Positions 24,725 to 32,671 of a DNA stretch of 64,000 nucleotides are shown here, piece by piece (position 1 is the stretch's first letter; each line of letters begins with the position of its first letter). The notes beneath the pieces are model-generated. The model searched no databases. It saw only the letters and a list, made by a program, of their open reading frames with translations, and was not told the DNA's origin. The DNA is from Maridesulfovibrio ferrireducens. GTDB taxonomy: Bacteria > Desulfobacterota > Desulfovibrionia > Desulfovibrionales > Desulfovibrionaceae. Made by a program: the position numbers and the translations under genes. The stretch spans positions 124,001 through 188,000 of the forward strand of contig NZ_FNGA01000003.1 of assembly GCF_900101105.1 (NCBI RefSeq), read 5' to 3'.

Positions 24725-26788
24725 CTATTCTTCCAGAGCTTCGACGACTCTGATCTCGTTTGTAAGCGGATCAATTTTGTTGAATCTGATTTGAAATAAT
24801 TGTCCGGGGTAAAGTTTATCACCAAGCATGGGGCGTGGAACTCTTACATTGATCTGAATCTCAGGCATTGCAAGAGAAGTCAACGGGCCGTTGTCATCAA
24901 CAACAGCAGCGGACTGCCATTGTTTTTTGTTTTGTGCGAGATAAAGAAGTTTCCAATATCTAGGCCGGAATCTCTGAATTTTAATTACCGCTTGCAGTCT
25001 GGTTTGAAGTGTTGCCGCCAGAGTAGTAAGCTCATCGCTGGTCCAGAGAGGTTGTTCTGTTTGTAAATAGTGGCAAAGCTGAGCCATATTTATGAAGTCC
25101 GCATATCTTCTGAGCGGAGACGAAATCGGGCTGTATCCCTTAACCGCAAGAGTCGCGTGTTTTTTGGGAGTGGTCTCCATTTGCGGAGGAACCATCTGTC
25201 TGACCCTCTGAAAAATTTCATGAGGCTTGGTTACAATACCGCTTGAATCAGAGGGCAGAGCTATATCCTGAGTTCTGTAAAGAAGCGGGAACCCGTGTTC
25301 ATCTGCGAATCTTCCCAGTCCTGAATTTGCCAGAATCATAAATTCACTTATAATCTGATCTGCTCGTGATGTATCCTCTTTAGAACTGATACTCACTGAA
25401 ACTTTTTCAGGCCATCCTGTCAGCGAAATTTCAGGTTCGGGTCTGCGGATTACTACCGCGCCGTTTTTTATTCTGCTGGCGATAAGTTTTTCCGACAGCT
25501 CGAAAGCTAAAGCCATCTCATCATCTGTGCCATCTTCAAGCATTTGTTCAACAGCTACATATGTGCTGTTATCGGTTAATTTTACCCATCCGGTTTTCGG
25601 AGAAATGGATATCAACTCACCGCATCCATCGAGCTCAAAAGTGGTAATCAGCGCAGGTCTTAATTCTCCTGAAAATAAGCTGAAAGCACCGATACCGAGC
25701 TTTTCAGGAAGCATGTGGCTGGTTCCTTCGGGAAGATATATGCTGGTTCCTCTGTCAAGGACAGCTAGGTCAAGCTTGCCTCCGAAATTCCAATCCATGC
25801 AGGGGCGGGCAAGAGCTATCGTAAGAGTATAGCCGCCATCGCTGTTTTTTTTCAGATTAAAAGCATCGTCAATGTCGCGGGTTGTTGCCGCGTCAATGCT
25901 TCGCATAGGCAGAGGGTATGGGGCTATAGCTTTTGTTTCTACAGCAGTGACCAGTCTGTCTATTTCTTCTGTATGATCTGCGGTCCAGCTGTCGTCCGGT
26001 GAATAGTCGGCTTCATTAAACAGAAAATTGTGATGCGGATAAACAATTCCCCAGCCTTGAGCCAGCAGCAGGGCTAAATGAGGATGGTCAGGTAGTCCTT
26101 TTTTTAATGCAATCCACATTTTGTGAGATTTTTCATCGCTAACTCCTGCAATGCGATCAAGCAGGAACGAGTTTAAATAGTCAGCTGTTTCATCGGACAT
26201 AACCGGAATTTGGTCTGTATTTATTTTGCTGCCTGATTCCCGTGCAACCCAGATCTTTTTAAAAAGATCTTGACCGGCTGTCATTGCTTCTTCTTGCCGC
26301 TTTTCTTCCGACTGTTGATTCAGGCGCTGTTCAACTTTGTCTTCGGTGTAAATTATGAATTCAGGCGGCTGAAATTTGAAATGAGTTTTGGCCGCAAGCA
26401 TAGCGCGTCCCATCGCAGATATCTGGTCAGCATCAGGAGCTTCCCATAACAATCCTGCAAACCATGTCAGGGGGGCTTTTTCAAGTTCTCCCTGCGCAAG
26501 GTCCCAGATGTCCATGACATCGAGTCCAGCTTGGATTTCACCGCGTTTTTCTTGATGGCTGAGCATCAAATCAAGCATTTCCTGACGAGTTGACTCGGCA
26601 GAATATTGAGGCCCGACCCAAGGTAGAACTCGGGCCGCAGGCATTTTGGTTTCTCTTTTATTGATAGTGTAGAGTTTTAGTTTGCCAGCTTGTTCTTCCA
26701 TTACAAATGCAAGCTGGGGCTGATTTCCGTGCATAAACTCTACGATATTTCCGGGCGCGACATAACGCCCATCCTTGAATAGGGACAT
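24725..26788 (-). CDS. RNB-domain ribonuclease (RNase II/R family)
   Basis: 687-residue 3'-to-5' exoribonuclease-like protein. The catalytic RNB domain occupies roughly residues 290-600. The metal-binding motif IDAATTRDIDDAFNL is intact, and SPISSPLRRYADFINMAQL matches the family signature. The N-terminal third lacks clear cold-shock domains and differs from E. coli RNase II/R, as in the RNB proteins of many Desulfovibrio and cyanobacteria. It probably acts in cytoplasmic RNA turnover. Confidence 0.85.
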   Translation of the reverse strand: MSLFKDGRYVAPGNIVEFMHGNQPQLAFVMEEQAGKLKLYTINKRETKMPAARVLPWVGPQYSAESTRQEMLDLMLSHQEKRGEIQAGLDVMDIWDLAQGELEKAPLTWFAGLLWEAPDADQISAMGRAMLAAKTHFKFQPPEFIIYTEDKVEQRLNQQSEEKRQEEAMTAGQDLFKKIWVARESGSKINTDQIPVMSDETADYLNSFLLDRIAGVSDEKSHKMWIALKKGLPDHPHLALLLAQGWGIVYPHHNFLFNEADYSPDDSWTADHTEEIDRLVTAVETKAIAPYPLPMRSIDAATTRDIDDAFNLKKNSDGGYTLTIALARPCMDWNFGGKLDLAVLDRGTSIYLPEGTSHMLPEKLGIGAFSLFSGELRPALITTFELDGCGELISISPKTGWVKLTDNSTYVAVEQMLEDGTDDEMALAFELSEKLIASRIKNGAVVIRRPEPEISLTGWPEKVSVSISSKEDTSRADQIISEFMILANSGLGRFADEHGFPLLYRTQDIALPSDSSGIVTKPHEIFQRVRQMVPPQMETTPKKHATLAVKGYSPISSPLRRYADFINMAQLCHYLQTEQPLWTSDELTTLAATLQTRLQAVIKIQRFRPRYWKLLYLAQNKKQWQSAAVVDDNGPLTSLAMPEIQINVRVPRPMLGDKLYPGQLFQIRFNKIDPLTNEIRVVEALEE

Positions 26789-26810
26789 GTAATTCCTTAT
26801 TTAATATGAA

Positions 26811-26842
26811 ATCCCGGAACCCTCTGACAAGGGTTCCGGGAT
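26811..26842. terminator. Terminator between AICAR transformylase and RNB genes
   Basis: 12-bp perfect stem ATCCCGGAACCC / GGGTTCCGGGAT with an 8-nt loop. Both flanks are AT-rich, with only a short T-run for the minus-strand gene above it. Confidence 0.75.
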
Positions 26843-26859
26843 ATTTTATAAAGTATATT

Positions 26860-28134
26860 TTAATGCTTGAAGGAACGCTGTCCAGTGAAGACCATTGCAA
26901 CCTGAGGGCTTGCTTCGTTTACAGCCTGAATGATTTCGTTATCTCTAATGGAACCGCCGGGCTGTGCGATTGCTGTTATGCCTTGTGCCATGCAGAGGTC
27001 CACGCCGTCGCGGAACGGGAAGAAGCCGTCGGAGACCAGCACAGACCCGGTGAGTCCGCCCTTGTCGTCAGCCGCTTTCTTTTCGATTGCTGCAAGGTTT
27101 GCTGCTGCTTCTTCGTCTTTCAAAGCTTTCAGCTTGAGTTCAAAGATAGACATCTTGAACTGGTCGAATGCCAGAAGATCTGCATATTTTGTGCGGGCTT
27201 TGGTCACAGCCAGCTCAACGCAGCCAACACGGTCTTGCTCGCCTGTTCCGATGGCGGTAGTCACACCGTCGCGTGCGAAAATGACAGAGTTTGAAGTTAC
27301 GCCTGCTTCAACAGCCCATGCGAAGAGCAGATCGTCTGCTTCTTTTGTTGTGGGGGTACGAGCGGTGTAGCTTGATCCGTCTTTATCTGCTTTAGCGGGA
27401 ATGAAGTCTTTCGCGCTGAGAATTCTGTTACGGAATGAGAACTGAACAACCATGCCGCCGTCCATCAGTGATTTGATATCAAGGAAGGGCTGGCCGATGA
27501 GTTTTTCAAGATCCATGATTCCAGGAATCTGGAGAATACGCAGATTTTTGCGTTTCTTGAGGATTTCGAGTGTGCCTTCTTCGAAAGCCGGAGCGGCAAC
27601 AACTTCAAAATATGCGCTGTCGATTACTTCCACAGCTTCCATTGTCAAAGGGCGGTTAACAACGATAGCGCCACCGAAGGCGGCTATGCGGTCAGCTTGA
27701 AATGCGTTGCTGAGCGCGGTTCCTACACCTTCTTCGGACCATGATGCGCCGCATGGATTGTTATGTTTTAAAATAACAGCTGCGGGTTTTGCATAAAGAT
27801 ATTGCAGAATGTTCAGTGCATTATCGACATCAGTGAGATTTGTTTTTCCCGGATGCTTGCCTGCCTGTAACATGTGTTCTTCGGTCAGAGCAGAAACAAG
27901 TCCCTGTCCCTCTCCGCGAAATTTAACACCGTCGAATTCGAGTCCGCCGGAAACAAGTTCATATAGGGCTGCGGGCTGGTCGGGATTTTCGCCGTAACGC
28001 AGTCCTTTAGTTTCGCCTTCGATTTCCCAGGTTCTTTTTTTGAAGGTTAATTCCTGTTCACCTAAACGAACAGTCATGTCTGCTGGAAAAGGGTCCTGAG
28101 AAAGAGTATTGTACATTTTTTTAAGATCGCTCAT
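26860..28134 (-). CDS. purH: AICAR transformylase (stand-alone PurH C-terminal domain)
   Basis: 424 residues covering only the formyltransferase half of PurH, which converts AICAR to FAICAR with 10-formyl-THF in purine synthesis. LRYGENPDQ is at about 45-53 and the catalytic KHNNPCG at 123-129; AFGGAIVVNRP and the late VTSNSVIFARDG also match. Bifunctional PurH has about 520 residues with an N-terminal IMP cyclohydrolase (MGS-like) domain, which is absent here. The cyclohydrolase must be encoded elsewhere. A ribosome site (AGGAGAA) precedes the ATG. Confidence 0.9.
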   Translation of the reverse strand: MSDLKKMYNTLSQDPFPADMTVRLGEQELTFKKRTWEIEGETKGLRYGENPDQPAALYELVSGGLEFDGVKFRGEGQGLVSALTEEHMLQAGKHPGKTNLTDVDNALNILQYLYAKPAAVILKHNNPCGASWSEEGVGTALSNAFQADRIAAFGGAIVVNRPLTMEAVEVIDSAYFEVVAAPAFEEGTLEILKKRKNLRILQIPGIMDLEKLIGQPFLDIKSLMDGGMVVQFSFRNRILSAKDFIPAKADKDGSSYTARTPTTKEADDLLFAWAVEAGVTSNSVIFARDGVTTAIGTGEQDRVGCVELAVTKARTKYADLLAFDQFKMSIFELKLKALKDEEAAANLAAIEKKAADDKGGLTGSVLVSDGFFPFRDGVDLCMAQGITAIAQPGGSIRDNEIIQAVNEASPQVAMVFTGQRSFKH

Positions 28135-28308
28135 GGGTATTCTCCTGAATAATTGCCTTGTGGATGAACGCTAATAGCACAGCCTTACCCGACGGGCAAT
28201 TTTGAATTGCGGTATTACCCCGGTTTTTGTTAGGCTTGCCTAGCCGCAAGAGATTAAAACTCTATATTTTTTTAATAACTTCGGTCACTACTTTAATCTG
28301 GAGAGAAT

Positions 28309-28677
28309 ATGTCTGAAGGTTATATGGAAAAAGCTCTGCTAAAACTTGCAAAGCAGCTTAACGCTTATGATGAAGCTTCTTTGACAGGGCTTTGGAACAA
28401 ATATGAAGCCATCGTTGCTGAGTTCGAACCTACTCGAAAGTGGGAAGAAGCAGCAGTTGTTTTTGGCATGATACAGGCTATCCGGCTTAAAAATCAGCTT
28501 TTTAATTATCATTGGGCAGAATCTTGCGGGCCGGAATCTATGTCGCCGAGGCCGGATTTTATCCCCATGAAGCAAGAAGAAGATAAAGGTTTAAAGTCTG
28601 AATCAGGGCCCGACAGCGGGGGGGGCGACAGTAAAAGGCGCAAGGTACTCAGCTTCGAGCCCAGGAAGGATAGCTAG
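28309..28677 (+). CDS. Conserved hypothetical protein
   Basis: 122 residues. The N-terminal 75 residues are helical (MEKALLKLAKQLNAYDEAS, then WEEAAVVFGMIQAIRLKNQLFNYHW); the C-terminal tail is hydrophilic and looks disordered, with a poly-Gly stretch and KRRK. Function is unknown. GGAGAG lies ahead of the ATG. The last 75 nt overlap, antisense, the 3' end of the transglycosylase gene on the other strand, and no terminator is visible between them. Confidence 0.72.
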   Translation: MSEGYMEKALLKLAKQLNAYDEASLTGLWNKYEAIVAEFEPTRKWEEAAVVFGMIQAIRLKNQLFNYHWAESCGPESMSPRPDFIPMKQEEDKGLKSESGPDSGGGDSKRRKVLSFEPRKDS

Positions 28678-30075
28678 TCCTTTCATTGTATAATAATAGT
28701 AGCGGATGCTGTCTACGTAATCGACTCCTTCGTACCCGCGGGTGTATCCGTAGCGGGTTTGCGAGTGATATTTAGGCATGGTCAGCAGTGGAAATATCTG
28801 TTTCAAAGATCGCCATGTCCCGGATGATTTGCCTAGGTATCCGGATATTTCAATTGCATCATAAACGTGTCCCAGTCCTTGATTATATGCCGCAAGAGTG
28901 AATAGCCAACGGTTCCACCCATCAACATCGCGGCTGCCCAGTTTATCCCATAGAAATCTTAAGTATTTGGCCCCGCCAGTAATTGACTGTTCGGGGTCAA
29001 GTCTGCTTGTAAGCCCCATAAGGTCCGCTGTATTTTTTGTTAACTGCATAAGACCTCTGACTCCTGTTTTACTTCGGGCAAGAGGGTCAAAACGCGATTC
29101 CTGATACATAACGGCAGCTAAAAGTAGTGGATCTATATTATACTTTTTTGCGGCTTTAAGTATGTATTTACGATAAAAAGGGAGTTTTTCCCGGATATCT
29201 TTACGCAAAGAGTAAAGGTCATAGAAATCTGTTTCGTCGGGAAGGAACCCGAAATATATTTCCCGTTTATTTTCAAGAGTTCCGTTTGTTGAAATTAAGT
29301 GCCAGTAATCTTCAGTTACTTCGGTCAAACCTTGAATGTCATCTCGCCAATACCATCGGTATTCAAGATCGTCTCCGAAGTTGTCGGTGACCCTTAGCTT
29401 GTGTAAAAAAGGCTGCAAGGGCTTGAACGCTCCGGCTTCAACCAGATGAAATCTGAAGTTTTTATCTTCATTTAATTCAAGTAGAGGGTCTAAGTGGTTT
29501 GAATCATTGCTTGTAATAAGGGTCGGAGCACAGACCAAATAGTCTGAAAGATCTTTGAAGATTTTTATAAGCCCAGAATGTTTGGGCACAAAAATAGTTT
29601 GATCACAAAGCTCGAAAGGAGTTCTAAGTTCGAATCTTCGTATATTATGTAATAGTAACGCTGGGCTTTGCTCGTAAACAGGGCCGGCTTTAATCGAAGT
29701 AAAGTTTTTGAAATTTTCTGGATTATACCCGCTTGCAAGCATCAGGTCAGCTTTTCCTTTTTGGAGAGCCTCAAAAGCCTTGTTGTGTGTAGGGTAGGGT
29801 GTTATTAAAAGCTTTACATCTGTGTAATTACTGAATTCATCAAGGATTTCACGGTCAAAGCCCGGTCCCCATGGTGAAAGCTTGGGGAAATTACGCTCGA
29901 TGTCGACTGCCGCAACGCGTATGATGCGCGGAAGCGGGATGTCATATTTAAATGAATATAAATTAATTATTGCGTAAAAACATACTAAGTATACAATAAT
30001 ATTGGATATATGTTGTGAAAAAAGTGTCAGAGTGCCCTTTTCTGGGCGATTTAATTTGCTTAAGTGTATTGACAT
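28603..30075 (-). CDS. mltF: MltF-like membrane-bound lytic transglycosylase
   Basis: 490 residues from ATG 30075. A membrane anchor (IIVYLVCFYAIINLYSF, about 27-43) is followed by a periplasmic solute-binding-type domain (about 50-280; IPLPRIIRVAAVD onward) and a C-terminal SLT domain. In the SLT domain the catalytic Glu lies in MYQESRFDPLARS, with GVRGLMQLT and LAAYNQGLGHV following. It cleaves peptidoglycan glycan strands. An in-frame TTG at 30141 would add 22 charged residues but has no ribosome site; AGGAC just ahead of 30075 is also a poor site, so the start is uncertain. Confidence 0.82.
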   Translation of the reverse strand: MSIHLSKLNRPEKGTLTLFSQHISNIIVYLVCFYAIINLYSFKYDIPLPRIIRVAAVDIERNFPKLSPWGPGFDREILDEFSNYTDVKLLITPYPTHNKAFEALQKGKADLMLASGYNPENFKNFTSIKAGPVYEQSPALLLHNIRRFELRTPFELCDQTIFVPKHSGLIKIFKDLSDYLVCAPTLITSNDSNHLDPLLELNEDKNFRFHLVEAGAFKPLQPFLHKLRVTDNFGDDLEYRWYWRDDIQGLTEVTEDYWHLISTNGTLENKREIYFGFLPDETDFYDLYSLRKDIREKLPFYRKYILKAAKKYNIDPLLLAAVMYQESRFDPLARSKTGVRGLMQLTKNTADLMGLTSRLDPEQSITGGAKYLRFLWDKLGSRDVDGWNRWLFTLAAYNQGLGHVYDAIEISGYLGKSSGTWRSLKQIFPLLTMPKYHSQTRYGYTRGYEGVDYVDSIRYYYYTMKGLAILPGLEAEYLAPFTVAPPAVGP

Positions 30076-30284
30076 TGTCCTAAAAGATTTTTTACGCAAA
30101 AAACCCGTCTGCCGTTCAAAATACTTTATTTTCCTTTTCAAGGGGAGAAATAAGATGACGGTAAAACGAATTGTTTTTATATCTATACGTCAGACGCAGT
30201 GTCACTATCAAGTCATCAAATTGCAGAAAAATTCTCACGGGCCGGATTTCCGTTTGAGAAAACTGCCCAAGGAGTACTTTAGGA

Positions 30285-31565
30285 ATGTCGAATACGGTAA
30301 TTGTTGGAACCCAATGGGGCGATGAAGGTAAGGGTAAAATCGTGGATATGCTCGCTCAAGAAGCTGGCGCGATTGTTCGTTTTCAGGGCGGAAACAACGC
30401 GGGTCATACTCTCGTGGTCGCTGGCGAACAATGTATCCTGCACCTTATTCCTTCCGGAGTTTTACATCCCGGAAAGAAATGCCTCATCGGGAACGGAGTC
30501 GTTTTAGACCCCGAAGTTTTCCTTAAGGAGATCGACGGCCTTAACGCAAAGGGCATTGATGTTTCTCCTGAACGCATGATGATCAGTAAAAAAACACAGA
30601 TTATCATGTCTTACCACAGAATGATGGACAACTGTAGAGAATCTGTCAAATCTGATGAAAGTAAAATCGGAACAACCGGTCGCGGTATCGGTCCTTGTTA
30701 TGAAGACAAGATGAACCGCATAGGTATTCGTGCCGCCGATTTAGCTGATCCTGAACTGCTTCGTGCAAAAATAGTTGAAGCTCTTATTGAAAAAAATGTT
30801 TTATTTGAAAAACTTTTCAATGTTGAAGCCCTTGATCCTGAAAAAGTATATCAGGACATTCTTCCTGTCGCTGAGAGAATCAAACCTTTTCTCGGAGATG
30901 TTTCGTCCGTTATTCAGGACGTTAACAAAGCTGGCGGAATGGTCCTTTTTGAAGGCGCACAGGGTATTCATCTCGATATCGATCATGGAACATATCCTTT
31001 TGTTACTTCCTCCAATACTGTTGCAGGTAATGCTGCCGCCGGCGCAGGGTGCGGCCCCCGCTGTCTTGAACGTATCATCGGTATTCTGAAAGCTTATACA
31101 ACCAGAGTCGGTAGCGGTCCTTTTGCTACAGAACTGCTTGATGAAACCGGCGAAACTTTGCAGGCAAACGGACATGAGTTCGGTGCAACTACCGGCAGAA
31201 AACGCCGCTGCGGATGGCTCGATCTGGTTATCATTCGTGAAACTGCACGTCTGTGCGATCTCACTGAATTTGCTCTTACTAAGCTGGACGTTTTGTCCGG
31301 TCTCAAAGAACTCAAAATTTGTGTGTCTTATGAGTATCGCGGTGAAAAGATTTCTTATCCTCCGCAGGAGCAGAACGGTATGGCATTTGTCAAACCTGTT
31401 TATGAAAGCATGCCCGGCTGGGAAGAAGACATCACTGGTGCACGCACTTATGATGAGCTTCCTGAAGCTGCTAAAAATTATATTGCCCGTATTGAAGAAT
31501 TGTCCGGTGTTAAAGTCGGAATCGTTTCCGTCGGTCCTGACAGAGCTCAGACCATAGTACGATAA
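30285..31565 (+). CDS. purA: Adenylosuccinate synthetase
   Basis: 426-residue GTP-dependent enzyme joining IMP and aspartate to make adenylosuccinate. The P-loop [15 protein letters not shown] is at residues 6-20, the NNAGHTLVV segment follows, and [34 protein letters not shown] and [12 protein letters not shown] are all present. The length is normal. AAGGAG precedes the ATG, and holB follows by 3 nt, giving a purA-holB operon. Confidence 0.96.
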   Translation: MSNTVIVGTQWGDEGKGKIVDMLAQEAGAIVRFQGGNNAGHTLVVAGEQCILHLIPSGVLHPGKKCLIGNGVVLDPEVFLKEIDGLNAKGIDVSPERMMISKKTQIIMSYHRMMDNCRESVKSDESKIGTTGRGIGPCYEDKMNRIGIRAADLADPELLRAKIVEALIEKNVLFEKLFNVEALDPEKVYQDILPVAERIKPFLGDVSSVIQDVNKAGGMVLFEGAQGIHLDIDHGTYPFVTSSNTVAGNAAAGAGCGPRCLERIIGILKAYTTRVGSGPFATELLDETGETLQANGHEFGATTGRKRRCGWLDLVIIRETARLCDLTEFALTKLDVLSGLKELKICVSYEYRGEKISYPPQEQNGMAFVKPVYESMPGWEEDITGARTYDELPEAAKNYIARIEELSGVKVGIVSVGPDRAQTIVR

Positions 31566-31567
31566 TT

Positions 31568-32428
31568 ATGTTTACAGGTATTCAAGAGACTGCTTCGCGG
31601 CAGAAAATAGTTCTGCCCAGATTTGCCAAGCTGGCTTTGCAGCCTCCTCAGTGCCTGTTGATTGAAGGCGGATCCGCCGAAGACAGACGCGATATGGCCC
31701 GTTACTGGGCTTGCTTGCTTAATTGTGAAAGCGGGGGAACTCCCTGCGGCACTTGCAAGCCGTGTTTGCAGATTGCGGATAACGCTTTTAACGACTTCCT
31801 GATTATTGACCGTGTCGATGAAGACGGTGTCGAAAAGCAGGATATTCCAGTAGATAATGTTCGCAAGTATTTCTCGGTCTGGGGCCAACCGCCCCATGGC
31901 CGGGGTACTCGCGTAACCGTTATTGAAGAAGCTCAGCATCTAAACGGTAATTCTGCTAATGCTCTCCTTAAGACTCTCGAAGAACCACGTCCCGGAAATG
32001 TCTTTGTTCTCACCGCTCCTCAGCGGGAGAGATTGCTCGGAACTTTAGTTTCGCGCAGTTGGGTTATCACTCTTGCTTGGCCTACAGAAACACAGAATAG
32101 TCCTGAAGTTGCCGACTGGGTAAGTGGTATGCTGGGATTCTGGCGCTCTGGACAGGGCTGGTTTGCAAGGACTTCCGCAAAAGGTGCTCTCAATAAGGAG
32201 CAGGCCCTGAAAGTCGTCTTAGGCTGTCAGCGTGAACTTCGTAATGCTCTCATGAATCCGCAATTGACTCCTGCCGCCAATGCTCTTTCGGGTCTTTTCG
32301 ATCCCAAAGGGTTGCGCAGGCTTGATCTTGTTTTGGGCAAGGCTCAGGAATCTCTGAATTACAATGTAAATCCCGCTTTAGTTCTCGACTGGGTTTGCAC
32401 CGCCGCAATGCCTCGTAGAAAAAGATAG
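31568..32428 (+). CDS. holB: DNA polymerase III delta-prime subunit-like protein
   Basis: 286-residue clamp-loader subunit. The N-terminal AAA+ fold has a non-canonical P-loop (EGGSAEDRRD), as usual for delta-prime, which does not bind ATP. Zinc-module cysteines are at 53, 60, 63 and 66 (CESGGTPCGTCKPC). GRGTRVTVIEEAQHLNGNSANALLKTLEEP is the diagnostic block around residues 115-145. The C-terminal domain is more divergent. It follows purA by 3 nt without its own terminator signal between. Confidence 0.88.
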   Translation: MFTGIQETASRQKIVLPRFAKLALQPPQCLLIEGGSAEDRRDMARYWACLLNCESGGTPCGTCKPCLQIADNAFNDFLIIDRVDEDGVEKQDIPVDNVRKYFSVWGQPPHGRGTRVTVIEEAQHLNGNSANALLKTLEEPRPGNVFVLTAPQRERLLGTLVSRSWVITLAWPTETQNSPEVADWVSGMLGFWRSGQGWFARTSAKGALNKEQALKVVLGCQRELRNALMNPQLTPAANALSGLFDPKGLRRLDLVLGKAQESLNYNVNPALVLDWVCTAAMPRRKR

Positions 32429-32439
32429 TTCAGGTTTGA

Positions 32440-32460
32440 TTGCCCTTCGGGCTTTTTTAT
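32440..32460 (+). terminator. Intrinsic terminator after holB
   Basis: Short GCCC TTCG GGC hairpin followed by six T. A second GC-rich hairpin (CCAGAAGGCC / GGCCCTCTGG, about 32480-32502) follows it. The remainder of the 243-nt gap before mgtA is AT-rich with no further recognised signal apart from a small GCCC/GGGC hairpin near 32628. Confidence 0.68.
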
Positions 32461-32671
32461 AGAATTTCGCCTTCGGCTGGACCAGAAGGCCCGCGGCCCT
32501 CTGGACTCCCTTTTAAGGGGCACAGTTTTTTCCTTTTCATGATTCTTTCTCCCTTTTTCATTTAATCCTGTTGCAATTGATTCGTGGCTTGAATCTTTTA
32601 TCAGATTTATGTCATGGTATTGCTATGCCCTTTTTAGCAGGGCTAACGGTTGCAAATGAGCGGGGATAATC

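Noticed and set aside
26930-27370. 146-residue open frame (and others) antisense to the AICAR transformylase
   Set aside because: Shadow frames on the opposite strand of a well-supported conserved gene, without ribosome sites or family motifs.
32440-32671. Magnesium riboswitch or leader peptide controlling mgtA
   Set aside because: The leader contains small hairpins and AT-rich sequence but no M-box elements or proline-rich leader ORF.
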